64,000 nt of DNA from JAIOSM01 sp023143455 (GCA_030632885.1 DAOVTW010000010.1:10034-74033), one strand, 5' to 3'. Shown: positions 19,181-28,880, counted from the stretch's first letter. Program-made: numbers and translations. The notes: generated from the sequence alone by a model not told the origin.

Positions 19181-20663
19181 AGGATGAAAACCCTGTTTTT
19201 TTTGAAACCTCAAGGAGTTTTTCTTTTTTTTGTTGATACATTGCTTCAGGGTAGTCCTTATATATACCGTAGAGTGAAAAAACATATCTTGTTCCAAAAA
19301 AGAGTGCTCTGAAAAAATCTTTGGGTTTAATTTTAATTCTATTCATCCTCAGAGGATTATGTCGCAAAGCAATGGCATATAAACGGCCAAAATGCTGGTA
19401 AAATCTTTTAAGTTTCATAGTAGTTGGGATAATAGTGTGCATGCAATCATAGTATTTAAATGGGTTACAGATAAACTCATGCTTATGATCTTCAAAGAGC
19501 TTGGTCCCGGGAGAAGGTGATAGAACCGTAAAGGTAATTTCTGCCGGAGAAAGGTCTATAACATTTTTTTCAAGGCGTTTAAAATCCTGTTTATCAAAAT
19601 TAGGGTGGACAATAAAAGCTGCGTGCAGCATTATCCCATAAAATTTAAGAATTTTTATGGCTTTCATGTTTGTTTCAAAGTCAGTTTTTTTATTATAATC
19701 TTTAAGTCTTTGTTGATCCATTGATTCAAGACCAACATATACTACATCTAACCCAACTTCTTTCCAGAGCTTAAAGACTTCAGGGTGTTTAGCAATTGTA
19801 TCGCTTCGTGCCCAGCTTATATATTTCTTCTTTATATTTCTTATCTTTAACAGCTGGGCTATTTTAGTAACACGTTTAACATTAATGAACATTTCATCAT
19901 CAACAAAATAGATATAATCTTCTTTTATATTTTCAATTTCATCTACAACATCCTCAGGTGTCCGCTGTAGATAGACCTTGTTCATAACATGATGTATAAC
20001 ACAAAAAGAGCATGAAAAAGGGCATCCCAAAGAAGTTCTTAGACTTGCTACCTGGGGAAACATATTGTCTAATTTGCCTGTATCGCTATGGGTCCAGATA
20101 CAGAAATATTTTGATCTGTCAACTAAATCACGTCTTGGAAGAGGTATTGCACTTGCTTTAACATAGGGCGGAGGATTGGTCCTGGCATTTGTTTCAAAAT
20201 CAGGATCTGTTGGTGCAAGGATGTTTGTATTATTACCAATTTTGGTTTTCTGCTCAAGTTTTTGAATAATTTCTGCTATAGCATTAGCGCCTTCGCCCCG
20301 AACAATAGCCGAGAAATAATCACAATTAAAATCATAGGGACGTAAGGTGGCATGAACTCCACCAATGATAATATGTGATTGAGGTAAGATTTCTTTTGTT
20401 TTGATGGCAAGGTCTTTTACTATATGTATACCTGTACTGTAAGAAGAAAAGCCAATTAAATCAGGTCTAAATTCTTTGATGGTTTTGAAAAATATTTCTG
20501 AAGGCTTTTTTTCAACGCTAAGGTCAAGGATACGGGTCTCGTGTTTAAGATCAATACCGGCAGCGGTTATTTCAAGTTCGAGGGGTTCAAGATGTAAAAA
20601 ACCTTCCTGAAGTCTTTTTGCAACTTTTAGATCAGTATGCGGTTTAACTAATAGGACTTTCAT
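19170..20663 (-). CDS. B12-type radical SAM protein
   Basis: 497 residues. The N-terminal cobalamin-like domain (about residues 25-135) contains HIIIGGVHATL and IVRGEGANAIAE, and the Fe-S motif is C214-x3-C218-x2-C221 (GCPFSCSFC). The TIM-barrel half includes YIYFVDDEMFIN and ends near residue 400, with a 90-residue C-terminal extension. It resembles the HpnR/BchE-like superfamily only at class level. It lies 1 base from the FAD oxidoreductase gene upstream and overlaps the AMP-ligase gene downstream, so it is embedded in the biosynthetic core rather than appended. Confidence 0.86.
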   Translation of the reverse strand: MKVLLVKPHTDLKVAKRLQEGFLHLEPLELEITAAGIDLKHETRILDLSVEKKPSEIFFKTIKEFRPDLIGFSSYSTGIHIVKDLAIKTKEILPQSHIIIGGVHATLRPYDFNCDYFSAIVRGEGANAIAEIIQKLEQKTKIGNNTNILAPTDPDFETNARTNPPPYVKASAIPLPRRDLVDRSKYFCIWTHSDTGKLDNMFPQVASLRTSLGCPFSCSFCVIHHVMNKVYLQRTPEDVVDEIENIKEDYIYFVDDEMFINVKRVTKIAQLLKIRNIKKKYISWARSDTIAKHPEVFKLWKEVGLDVVYVGLESMDQQRLKDYNKKTDFETNMKAIKILKFYGIMLHAAFIVHPNFDKQDFKRLEKNVIDLSPAEITFTVLSPSPGTKLFEDHKHEFICNPFKYYDCMHTIIPTTMKLKRFYQHFGRLYAIALRHNPLRMNRIKIKPKDFFRALFFGTRYVFSLYGIYKDYPEAMYQQKKEKLLEVSKKTGFSSYDN

Positions 20664-20664
20664 A

Positions 20665-21810
20665 TCAATTCTCTTTTAAATATTTTGATGCACTAATTAT
20701 TGCCTGCTCACCAGTTGCCATACATACTCCCATTACTCTTGTTGATGTATGAACATGTTCTGGTACTCTTATATTTTTTCCAGCCAGAAAAAGATTAATA
20801 AATTTTTTATCTTTTAAAGCAGAAATCGGGATGCAAAAGGGTTTGTTATTTTTATTGTATTCATATTTAGGACCTTTGTTCATGTTCCATTTTTCCTGGG
20901 GCCAGTAACTTTTAACTGCACAATTTGTATCAGGGTTTGAATTTGCTTTTAATGAAATGTTGTCAGACATGTTATTACATGCTCTTGAATGAATTTTTTC
21001 AGAAGATTTAAGAAATTTTAACAGCGATAATTCTTTTATATTTTCATTTAGTTTTTCATATAAAAAATTACATTTTTCAATATCTTCAGGATTTTTGGTT
21101 GAAAATTTCAAGATATAATTTTTTGTTAAAAAGTTATAAGTTATAGTTACAAACTTAAGATAATTATTAAGGTTGTACTCCTTAACAAGCTTGCGAGCAG
21201 TATAGGGGACAAGTAAAGACAGCTTTTTGTTTTGGTCACCTTTAAGTAATATACAATAACCTCCAAGTTGGGTATCATTTTTAAAAGGCATATCATTTTC
21301 AAGATACTTTTCTGAGAAATAAGAGCACCCGGTGGCATCAATGAAAACATCAGAAAAAAGGTTGATATCTTTTTTCTGAGACACAATTTTAATTTTTTGA
21401 ATTTTTTCATCTGAAGATATGACTTTGACACACTTAGTTTTTGTAAAAAGAGTGAATTTATCATTTTGCAAATATTTATAAAAAAAATCCCATAAATCTT
21501 TTTGAATAAAAGCAAGTATTTCAACTTTTCCAATTTTAACCAGGCATTTGTTACCATAACAATCATTTAGAAATTTAAAAATATCAGAGCATAATCCAGG
21601 ATTTGCTAACTGAAAGGGTGTCACCGGATCGTTTTTAAAAAGACCACAAATATATGTGTGAAAACAATCTTTTGCAGCTCCTCCTATAAAATTTTCTCTT
21701 TCCACAAGAGCAGTCCGCATTCCCAATCTAACTGCTGTTAGAGCAGAGCAAAGACCGGCAATGCCTGCCCCAACAATTGTGACATCAAATTTTTCTTTAC
21801 GCTTTTCCAT
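20665..21810 (-). CDS. FAD-dependent oxidoreductase
   Basis: 381 residues with an N-terminal dinucleotide-binding motif (VGAGIAGLCSALTAVRLG) and the ERENFIGGAAKDC segment of GIDA/FAD-dependent oxidoreductases. A C-terminal FAD motif (NLFLAGKNIRV, then STRVMGVCMATGEQA) matches proteins annotated as FAD-dependent oxidoreductase. The FAD site is clear but the substrate is not. In context it could oxidise or reduce the polyene or its aromatic head. It overlaps the preceding condensation-like gene by 14 bases. Confidence 0.8.
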   Translation of the reverse strand: MEKRKEKFDVTIVGAGIAGLCSALTAVRLGMRTALVERENFIGGAAKDCFHTYICGLFKNDPVTPFQLANPGLCSDIFKFLNDCYGNKCLVKIGKVEILAFIQKDLWDFFYKYLQNDKFTLFTKTKCVKVISSDEKIQKIKIVSQKKDINLFSDVFIDATGCSYFSEKYLENDMPFKNDTQLGGYCILLKGDQNKKLSLLVPYTARKLVKEYNLNNYLKFVTITYNFLTKNYILKFSTKNPEDIEKCNFLYEKLNENIKELSLLKFLKSSEKIHSRACNNMSDNISLKANSNPDTNCAVKSYWPQEKWNMNKGPKYEYNKNNKPFCIPISALKDKKFINLFLAGKNIRVPEHVHTSTRVMGVCMATGEQAIISASKYLKEN

Positions 21811-23113
21811 TAATTGTTCCTGAAATTATTTTTTCTTGCAAAAATTTGCCATCTTTTTCGGTAAGTGTGTTTTCATAACTTGATATGATCATATTTAATT
21901 TATTATTAAATCGTGTAAAAAATACTCCAACGCCTGGGTTTATTGGGACTAAAGGCATATGGAAAAGGTTAACAACTTCAAGATTTTGTATATGTGTCAA
22001 ATTAAATGCTTGTTCTGCAATATATGAGAATGAAAAAGAACAAGGTTTTTTTTTCATTCTCAAGTTCATATAAAAAGCAAGAGTTTTTAAAGGCATAATG
22101 CGCATAAGTAATGAAGCATTAATAAAATGAAAGGGTATTTTGTTTTTTATCTGATCAATAAATTGGGTTTTTAAAATTTTTATATATTCTTTTGTGCTTA
22201 ACCCTTGCTTGAGCTTAAATAACATAAAAGAAAGATTATTAAAGAATATTTTTTCATTGTTAAATTTGGCTTCGCGTACATCCACATTTATTGGAATTAG
22301 GATTTTGCCTGTATATTTGTGTTTTTTAAATAAAGAATCAAATGCCTTTGCAACAATGCTTAAAATGTAAACACCATTCATGAGATATCCGGCACTATTT
22401 ATGGTATTGTCATCAATTGTCCTGGTCTGCTCATTGGAAAATGTGGTGTAGTAAAAATTATGAGCACTAAATTGTTCCTTATTATTATTTTGCTTTAAAG
22501 ATACTACTTTTGTTTTTTTTGAATATATTGATCGTAGAAAACGGTTTATGCATTGCCCTGATAAAAAACGACTTTTCCATGAATGAAGATTAGCGCCCTG
22601 GGAGGGCAGGTTATATTCTTTGTAATGATTTTGTTTGTCTAAAATATATTCAAGCAATGCTTCAGCTCCCCTTGCATCAAACATTTTATGATCAAATCTC
22701 ATAATCAAATAAGTTTGTTTCTTAAAATGTATAAGATCAAAATCAAGAAGTGTTTTATCATCCTTAAAAGGGGTTCTTGCACAATCTTGAATAATTGAGT
22801 CAAGATCTTTCTTGCCTCCCGATGTTATTTTAAAGAACCGCATATCTTTAGAATCAAAACTTTGTTGTTCTGAAATCCAGTATGGCGCAAGGTGCCATGC
22901 ACGTTTTACTCTACCTTTTAAAAAGGGGCTTTTAGAGAGTATCAAAGAAAGTCTTTGCCCTAAATAATCTTGATCAAGGTATCCTTTTAATACAAGAACA
23001 AGCTGAGAATGATTGCCAATGCCAGTACGCTTAATGTTCAGCATGTTAAGAGCTGCCATTACCCAGTCAATTCCATTTAAATAATAACGATTAGAAGTTT
23101 TAATGATTGTCAT
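21797..23113 (-). CDS. Condensation-domain-like acyltransferase (HxxxD motif)
   Basis: 438 residues. The active-site motif H142-x3-D146-x2-G149 (HKMFDARG) matches the HxxxD of NRPS condensation/PapA/wax-synthase-type acyltransferases, and the flanking architecture fits two CAT-like lobes. No adenylation or carrier domain is fused. It follows a free-standing ACP gene with a one-base overlap, so a reasonable role is transfer of an ACP-bound acyl or polyene chain to an alcohol or amine. This is inference; the acceptor is unknown. Classical aryl polyene clusters do not, to my knowledge, carry this type. Confidence 0.65.
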   Translation of the reverse strand: MTIIKTSNRYYLNGIDWVMAALNMLNIKRTGIGNHSQLVLVLKGYLDQDYLGQRLSLILSKSPFLKGRVKRAWHLAPYWISEQQSFDSKDMRFFKITSGGKKDLDSIIQDCARTPFKDDKTLLDFDLIHFKKQTYLIMRFDHKMFDARGAEALLEYILDKQNHYKEYNLPSQGANLHSWKSRFLSGQCINRFLRSIYSKKTKVVSLKQNNNKEQFSAHNFYYTTFSNEQTRTIDDNTINSAGYLMNGVYILSIVAKAFDSLFKKHKYTGKILIPINVDVREAKFNNEKIFFNNLSFMLFKLKQGLSTKEYIKILKTQFIDQIKNKIPFHFINASLLMRIMPLKTLAFYMNLRMKKKPCSFSFSYIAEQAFNLTHIQNLEVVNLFHMPLVPINPGVGVFFTRFNNKLNMIISSYENTLTEKDGKFLQEKIISGTINGKA

Positions 23114-23370
23114 TATTTTTTTATGGCCTTGTTAATACTTTCAGCTAAAGAATCAATTTTCATTATATCTTCTTGGGAAATGCCTGATTTCATAAGCTTA
23201 ATATTGAATTCTTTTTCTATAAAGACAAACAATTCAACAAGTCCCAGTGAGTCCATGCCAAGTTCATGCATCAGCATATGTGATTGAATATCAGATGGTT
23301 CTTCACCTAGAGACAATGCAATTTGATCAATTAGTTTTGCTTTAATTTCTTTTATAGTTATTTGTTCCAA
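23113..23370 (-). CDS. Acyl carrier protein
   Basis: Free-standing ACP; the phosphopantetheine serine is S41 in GMDSLGLVE. I choose the TTG at 23370 (85 residues) because AAGGA lies 10 bases upstream and it begins 4 bases after the previous stop; an in-frame ATG at 23433 would overlap the upstream gene by 59 bases. Either start keeps the whole ACP domain. It is one of three ACPs in the cluster and is coupled to the condensation-like gene. Confidence 0.88.
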   Translation of the reverse strand: MEQITIKEIKAKLIDQIALSLGEEPSDIQSHMLMHELGMDSLGLVELFVFIEKEFNIKLMKSGISQEDIMKIDSLAESINKAIKK

Positions 23371-23374
23371 ATTT

Positions 23375-23956
23375 TTATATTTCCTTAATATAAGTAAAAG
23401 GGTTAAAAATTTTTTCTGGGATTTCAATATCATCGCCTTTTTCTACTAAAATTGCCGCAGCTCCAGTAGATAATGAATCTTTTGAATAAGAAGGGAATGT
23501 ACAATGCTTATGAGCAGCGCTTATAGGTTCGGATTCTTCATCCACATAACATACAATAATTTTCTTTGCTTGGCTACAAGCAAACCAGGCGTCAGCCAGA
23601 ATCAATGCTTGTTTTAAAGGGTCCTGAAAAGAAGTGATTGTAATTGATTGTCCCATGATTCCAAGGGAAGATGCAATATAAGAGGCAGCAGCATTATGAA
23701 CTGAATGAGAAAATGTTGTGGGTGAGACGCCAGAGTCTGAGTAATCTAAAAGATTATTTAAGAATTTAAAAGTTGTAACATGGGGTCCAAACTGTGTACA
23801 TAAAATAATTGATATGTCAGTGTCTTCGTTTGAAAACTTGAAATTTAAACATGCTTTGTTTGAAGCAGACACAGCCATTTTTGCAAAGTTGTCAGCCCTG
23901 CGAATACCTTTTATTTTTTCTTGATTGTCAGCAAACCCTTTGCCAAGTATATTCAC
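23375..23956 (-). CDS. Ketosynthase-like chain-length-factor protein without catalytic Cys
   Basis: 193 residues resembling the Ketoacyl-synt_2 (chain length factor) family: SVHNAAASYIASSLGIMG near residue 85 replaces the usual Cys elbow, and LSTGAAAILVEK closes the domain. It has no nucleophile. It sits directly between an active ketosynthase (23959-25140, 2 bases upstream) and an ACP, which suggests a KS-CLF-ACP trio. It parallels the pair at 14648-16518, so the cluster carries two such modules. Confidence 0.75.
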   Translation of the reverse strand: MNILGKGFADNQEKIKGIRRADNFAKMAVSASNKACLNFKFSNEDTDISIILCTQFGPHVTTFKFLNNLLDYSDSGVSPTTFSHSVHNAAASYIASSLGIMGQSITITSFQDPLKQALILADAWFACSQAKKIIVCYVDEESEPISAAHKHCTFPSYSKDSLSTGAAAILVEKGDDIEIPEKIFNPFTYIKEI

Positions 23957-23958
23957 TT

Positions 23959-25140
23959 TTATATTCTCCTGAAAATAACCGCAGAATTTACTCCTCCAAA
24001 AGCAAGCGATGTTGATAATGCATACTTAGCTTTAAGACTGGTGGATTTTTTTACCGGGCTAAACCCAATTTCTGGATCTTCTCGGGAAAATCCCGCATTC
24101 ATTGGAATCCATTGTTTCTTAAGTGATAATACAGTTAGAACTGCATCTATTGCGCCTGCAGCACCGAGTGTATGCCCAGTGTATCCTTTTGTTGAAAATA
24201 CTTTGATATTTTTTGGGAACATCTTTTTAAATACATAACCTTCAACAAAGTCATTGTTTTTTGTTGCAGTCCCATGGGCATTTATAAAATTTATATCTTC
24301 TATATTTAAATTTGCATTTAATAAAGCTTTTTTAATTGCATATTCTAAACCTTTGCCATCTGGTCTTGGTGCTGTTAAATGATAGCTATCTGCTGTAGTT
24401 GAATATGAACAACATTCAGCTAATATTTCAGCTTTTCGTGCTTTTGCAGTTGATTCTTTTTCAAGGACAAGAAAGCCTGCACCTTCGCCAAGATTTAAGC
24501 CATCTCTGTTTTTATCAAAGGGCTTGCATATGGAGTCACTAAGTATTCCTAAAGAATTAAACCCGGCCATGGGAACACGATTTAGTTCATCTGCGCCACC
24601 AGCAATTACAATGTCACAAACTCTGTTTTTTATCCATGCCATAGCCACCCCAATTGAATCAGTGCCGGAAGAACATGCATTTACAACATTAAAACCTGGA
24701 CCTGAATAATTGTGTTCTAAAAGAAGTGCTTCTGAAAGATTACCTGCTATAAAATGTTTTACAGGGTCATATGATTTTACAATACCCATACGGAATTTTT
24801 TATAAAATTCTATATCGTTAAGTTGGCTTGCAACTGTTGTCCCACAACAGATTCCTATTTTTAATTTTTCTGAAATAGGGTTGTCTGAATCATTGATTTT
24901 TGCCTGGTCAATTGCTTGCAGAAAAGCAATATCAGCAAGTTCTTTTGTACGCATCATCGAACTTGTTAAATTGCTTGTTGTCATGGCTTTAAAAACAGGT
25001 TTGTTTATATCACAATCAAAAGAATCAATTTTTCCAACATTAATTTGATTTTTTAATAATGCTTCAAAAGTTTCTTCTATAGAATTACCCAGAGCAGATA
25101 TAATGCCAGTGCCTGTTATGAATATTTTTTCATTATTCAT
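23959..25140 (-). CDS. Beta-ketoacyl-ACP synthase II type (complete active site)
   Basis: 393-residue condensing enzyme. The active site is complete: C156 in VNACSSGTDS, H289 in NAHGTAT, and H323 in GYTGHTLGAAGA. It is close to FabF in layout. Its neighbours are an ACP upstream (25159) and a Cys-less partner downstream, so it probably works as a heterodimer. Of the three ketosynthases it looks the most FabF-like by motif; which of them starts and which extends the chain cannot be assigned from sequence. Confidence 0.92.
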   Translation of the reverse strand: MNNEKIFITGTGIISALGNSIEETFEALLKNQINVGKIDSFDCDINKPVFKAMTTSNLTSSMMRTKELADIAFLQAIDQAKINDSDNPISEKLKIGICCGTTVASQLNDIEFYKKFRMGIVKSYDPVKHFIAGNLSEALLLEHNYSGPGFNVVNACSSGTDSIGVAMAWIKNRVCDIVIAGGADELNRVPMAGFNSLGILSDSICKPFDKNRDGLNLGEGAGFLVLEKESTAKARKAEILAECCSYSTTADSYHLTAPRPDGKGLEYAIKKALLNANLNIEDINFINAHGTATKNNDFVEGYVFKKMFPKNIKVFSTKGYTGHTLGAAGAIDAVLTVLSLKKQWIPMNAGFSREDPEIGFSPVKKSTSLKAKYALSTSLAFGGVNSAVIFRRI

Positions 25141-25158
25141 AATAAATAATTATAAAAT

Positions 25159-25431
25159 TTAAGCGTTAGAATAGATATGGTTAGCCATGGTATCTACTGT
25201 TACAAGGATTTCTCTACCCTGCTCCATATCTTTAATTTCAATACCCCATATCCGTTGCAAAAAAACAACTATTTCAACAGCATCAAGTGAGTCAAGCCCA
25301 AGTCCATCATCACCAAATAATATTTCATCATTTTTAATATCTTTTGGTTCAATATCTTCTAAAGAAAGGTTTTCTATTAATTCTTCTTTTAGTTGTTGAC
25401 GGATTTCTTCTAAGTTTTGCTTTTCTGGCAT
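25159..25431 (-). CDS. Acyl carrier protein
   Basis: 90 residues with the 4'-phosphopantetheine attachment serine S48 in GLDSLDAVEIVVFL. The N-terminal helix is acidic and Gln/Glu-rich. It lies between the LpxL-like acyltransferase gene (stop-start spacing 18 bases) and a FabF-like ketosynthase. A ribosome site AGGAGA precedes the ATG. Confidence 0.93.
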   Translation of the reverse strand: MPEKQNLEEIRQQLKEELIENLSLEDIEPKDIKNDEILFGDDGLGLDSLDAVEIVVFLQRIWGIEIKDMEQGREILVTVDTMANHIYSNA

Positions 25432-25449
25432 AAGTTCTCCTATTAAATA

Positions 25450-26343
25450 TTACTTTATTTCCCAGACATCATGAAAAAGAAAGCACTGATATGGATATTC
25501 TTCAAAAAAATTATTAAGTATATCAGCATATTCTTGCACCCATTCTGATAGTTGGTTTTTTTTATTTTTACGACCTTTATACTCTGGTTTTATTATATTT
25601 GTAAAGTCAACTTTATAACTTTTAAAACCTGTTTTTGACGCTAACGCTGTTACAATTGGTACTTTAGTGGCTGCTGCTATTGCAAAAGCTCCATAAGGGA
25701 AATTGGCTTTAGAACCCATAAAATCAACTTCTACAGATTCAAATCCATAGGGTCTGTCTCCCATATAGGAAACAATATTACCATTATTAAGTTCCTTAAC
25801 AACTGGAACAATCCCACCTAAGTGCTCTTCAGGAGAGATTATGCCAAATATTTTACTTTCTTCGTTAATATTTAAAGCTTTTTTAACAGCTTTGTTATTT
25901 TCAGATCGAAGGACAAGAAAAATTTTTTTATTGAATCGGTTTAGTTTTGTCATTGAAAGTTGCCAGTTACCAGCATGGGCAGTTAAAAGGATAAAACCTT
26001 TTCCTTCGGCTGTAACTTTGTCAAGCATATCCTGGCCTAAAAAATCAAAATCAAATTCAACTAATCCAGAGATATATGCAATACGGTCTATTAATTGTTT
26101 GCCTTGACTGAAAAATAATTTATATACTTTAAAACGTATTAAAACTTTAGAGTTTAGGGGGAAACGCCTTTTTAGATAAGCTGCGGCACTTTTGACAGCT
26201 TTTCTATCAAAAAGCCAGTAGTGAAGAGTAACTCCTGATAATAGCATATATGCGGTCCAGAGCCCACCAAAGCGTAAAAACGTTTTAAAAAACCAGAAGC
26301 CAATTGTATTGCCTCTGTGAGTTTGTTCTGTTGTTTCAGACAT
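25450..26343 (-). CDS. LpxL/HtrB-family acyltransferase
   Basis: Lysophospholipid/lauroyl acyltransferase-like membrane enzyme, 297 residues. A hydrophobic N-terminus (about 15-40) precedes the acyltransferase core: TAHAGNWQLSM holds the catalytic-type His, and GDRPYGFESVEVDF and ATKVPIVTALA match the family. The start at 26343 overlaps the upstream glycosyltransferase stop by 8 bases (ATGTCTGA). Such proteins in aryl polyene clusters are thought to join the polyene to a lipid or sugar carrier at the inner membrane. Confidence 0.85.
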   Translation of the reverse strand: MSETTEQTHRGNTIGFWFFKTFLRFGGLWTAYMLLSGVTLHYWLFDRKAVKSAAAYLKRRFPLNSKVLIRFKVYKLFFSQGKQLIDRIAYISGLVEFDFDFLGQDMLDKVTAEGKGFILLTAHAGNWQLSMTKLNRFNKKIFLVLRSENNKAVKKALNINEESKIFGIISPEEHLGGIVPVVKELNNGNIVSYMGDRPYGFESVEVDFMGSKANFPYGAFAIAAATKVPIVTALASKTGFKSYKVDFTNIIKPEYKGRKNKKNQLSEWVQEYADILNNFFEEYPYQCFLFHDVWEIK

Positions 26344-27514
26344 ATTTAGTTTTTGATATTCTATTTTGAATTTTAAGTGCTGTAAAATATACTCCTGCAA
26401 ATGCAACTATTGCATAAAAAGGTGCCATAATCAGAGATCCTGTAAACCAGTCAAAAAAATACTCCTGCCAATTGGTCTTAAATGTAGATAGAGTTAATTC
26501 TGTAATCCAATACCCTTTACGCAAAAAATGCCCTACCTCAATACATATAAATGGTACAAAAGGAGGGGAATAAAGAATTTGGATACTTAAAGCCATAATT
26601 TTATTTAAATGCAAACGTGCGGTTACATATATAATAGCAATTGAGTGAAGACCTATAATCGGAAGCACTGCCAAAAAAGTTCCAACTGAAGCTGATAAAG
26701 CCAATGCCATTGGAGATGTGTTTTCATTTAGAAGCATCTTTAAAAAATCAATTGGATGTAAAAGAAAAGATTGCTTTGGGGTTTTATTATCATCCATTAA
26801 TTTCTTATGAGGCAGTGGTACAAGGCGGCGACCAATCAGGCGTGCATGCATTAACGAGATACGTAAATTGTCTTTAAACTTATTAAAATGGGAAATACGC
26901 GTTTCAGGTGACTCATAAATCACAGAGATATTGATTTCAGCAATTGGAATTCCTGCCCATGCTGCTCTTGCTATTATTTCTATTTCAAAATCATAAAAAG
27001 AGCCGTAAAGATTTAATTTTGAAATAAGGTCGATAGGATATGCTCTAAAACCGCTTTGAGTGTCGCTACACTCTTTGCCTGTTTCTACTTTAAACCACAT
27101 GTTAGAAAATTTTCGACCAAAACGACTGGAACCCGGAACAGAAGGCTGATTAAAATCGCGAACACCAATATATATGGAATCAGAGTTTTTATTAATAGAA
27201 TCAATGAAAAAGGGAAGGTCTTTTGGAAGATGTTGCCCGTCGCCATCCATGGTTATCATTGAAAGAGCATCTTGATCTTTAAGGTATTTTAATGCAGTTA
27301 ATATAGATGTCCCTTTGCCTTTATTTTTATCATGGCGGATAACCTTTGCTTTAGTATCTTTTAAAAGTTCTTCAAGGTTTGCATCATTGCTACCGTCATC
27401 TATGACAAGAATATTTTGTATAAATTTAAAACTTTGTTTAACAATATTTAAAATAGTACCAGAATTGTTATATACTGGTATTACACACCAGATTGAATCT
27501 TTATTTATTTCCAT
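26336..27514 (-). CDS. Glycosyltransferase family 2 fused to DUF2062
   Basis: 392 residues. The N-terminal GT2 domain (about 8-230) contains WCVIPVYNNSG, VIDDGSND and the metal-binding region MDGDGQHLP. The C-terminal DUF2062 membrane domain (about 255-380) contains ASVGTFLAVLPIIGLHSIA. This domain pairing occurs in aryl polyene gene clusters. It likely transfers a sugar from an activated donor to the lipid carrier or polyene on the cytoplasmic face. It lies 1 base from the radical-SAM gene upstream. Confidence 0.88.
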   Translation of the reverse strand: MEINKDSIWCVIPVYNNSGTILNIVKQSFKFIQNILVIDDGSNDANLEELLKDTKAKVIRHDKNKGKGTSILTALKYLKDQDALSMITMDGDGQHLPKDLPFFIDSINKNSDSIYIGVRDFNQPSVPGSSRFGRKFSNMWFKVETGKECSDTQSGFRAYPIDLISKLNLYGSFYDFEIEIIARAAWAGIPIAEINISVIYESPETRISHFNKFKDNLRISLMHARLIGRRLVPLPHKKLMDDNKTPKQSFLLHPIDFLKMLLNENTSPMALALSASVGTFLAVLPIIGLHSIAIIYVTARLHLNKIMALSIQILYSPPFVPFICIEVGHFLRKGYWITELTLSTFKTNWQEYFFDWFTGSLIMAPFYAIVAFAGVYFTALKIQNRISKTKYV

Positions 27515-27515
27515 C

Positions 27516-28880
27516 TTATTTTCTTTTTTTATTCTTGCTTTTGTCCTTGTCTGGTATAAGAAGATCCCACATAAGCCCGGTATGTCCGAGTTTATGTAAA
27601 AATTTTACACTATTTTCAAGGGCATTGGGTGGGAAAACACAATGTCTATAGGGTTTAAAATGATCAGTTAAAAAAGCTTCCATCCAGTCTTTATCAAGCC
27701 CGGGTGCGATATAATAAACAGATTCCAGCAGATCATTCTCTTTGTTTATAATCCCTTGTTTGATTGCTATATTATGCAAGATCGTATTGGGAAGAATTCT
27801 AATTCCCTGAAAAATAAAAGAGACTGTCTTTTTTAAATTGATAATATTGTCTATTCCAATTCTAATTGTCTCTTTTGTCTCACGAGGTCCGCCAAACATA
27901 AAGAAATTTGCTGTTGCAATACCTTTATCAGTAAAGCTTTCATTACATTCAATAATATCCTCAAATCTGAAAGATTTACCCAATCCTACAAGCGATTCAT
28001 CAGAAGCACCATCAGAGCCAATTTCTACTCCTCTAATACCAGTTTTAAGCATAAGATCCATGACTGACCTAGGAAATTTTTCTGGTTTAATATATGCCGT
28101 CCAGGGTATAGAAACATTTCGTTTGACCATTTCCTCCAAAAGTTCAATGTAATAACCTTGTTTATCATTAAAAACTGAATCAGTGAAAAATATCATTTTT
28201 GCTTTACAATCATTTATAAGAAATTCAATATCATCAATGGTTTCTTTATGATCACGTTGTCGAAATATATTCCCTTCCAAATAAGGATACGAACAATATG
28301 TGCATTTATGAATGCATCCACGTTTGGTTTGAACATTTGCAATTGATCCATTTTGAAGATAATAGTTCATTATTTCTTTGTTATAATAAGCTCTTGGTAT
28401 TTGAATCCCTTTGAGTTTTGATTCTGCTTTTAAGATTTTATCTGATGGAATTTTACCAGCTTGAATTTTTACTGCAAGCTCTACCATTAATTCCTCACCT
28501 TCACCAACAACACCATAATCTGCACCAATTTCTTCAAGCAGTTTTTCCGGTAAAATGGAAAAGGCAGTCCCTCCAAGAACCACTGTGGCATTACTAACTG
28601 ATTTAATTTTAGTAACTATTGATTTTACAACACTTGTATATTTTTCTTCATGAAGAGAATTCACATTATCAATGTTTCTCATTGATATACCAACTATTTG
28701 TGGGTCTTCTTTTATAATATCAGCACCTAATTTTTCGTAAGAGCTGTTATTTTGTAGAAAATCGAACTGAAATACTTCGTGTCCAGCTTTTATAAGAGCA
28801 TTTGCAACCATACTCATACCTAAAGGGTATACAGGATAGGGTGAGGTGGCTACATTTGAATCAACTAAAAAACATTTCAT
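27516..28880 (-). CDS. B12-type radical SAM protein
   Basis: 454 residues, the fourth cobalamin-type radical-SAM enzyme of the cluster. The N-terminal domain (about 15-140) shows YPLGMSMVANALIKAGHEV and VVLGGTAFSILPE with VVGEGEE. The cluster motif is C189-x3-C193-x2-C196 (GCIHKCTYC). The barrel includes MIFFTDSVFNDKQGYY and GVEIGSDGASDESL. The C-terminal region after residue 390 includes KPYRHCVFPPN. Function within the class is unknown. Confidence 0.86.
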   Translation of the reverse strand: MKCFLVDSNVATSPYPVYPLGMSMVANALIKAGHEVFQFDFLQNNSSYEKLGADIIKEDPQIVGISMRNIDNVNSLHEEKYTSVVKSIVTKIKSVSNATVVLGGTAFSILPEKLLEEIGADYGVVGEGEELMVELAVKIQAGKIPSDKILKAESKLKGIQIPRAYYNKEIMNYYLQNGSIANVQTKRGCIHKCTYCSYPYLEGNIFRQRDHKETIDDIEFLINDCKAKMIFFTDSVFNDKQGYYIELLEEMVKRNVSIPWTAYIKPEKFPRSVMDLMLKTGIRGVEIGSDGASDESLVGLGKSFRFEDIIECNESFTDKGIATANFFMFGGPRETKETIRIGIDNIINLKKTVSFIFQGIRILPNTILHNIAIKQGIINKENDLLESVYYIAPGLDKDWMEAFLTDHFKPYRHCVFPPNALENSVKFLHKLGHTGLMWDLLIPDKDKSKNKKRK

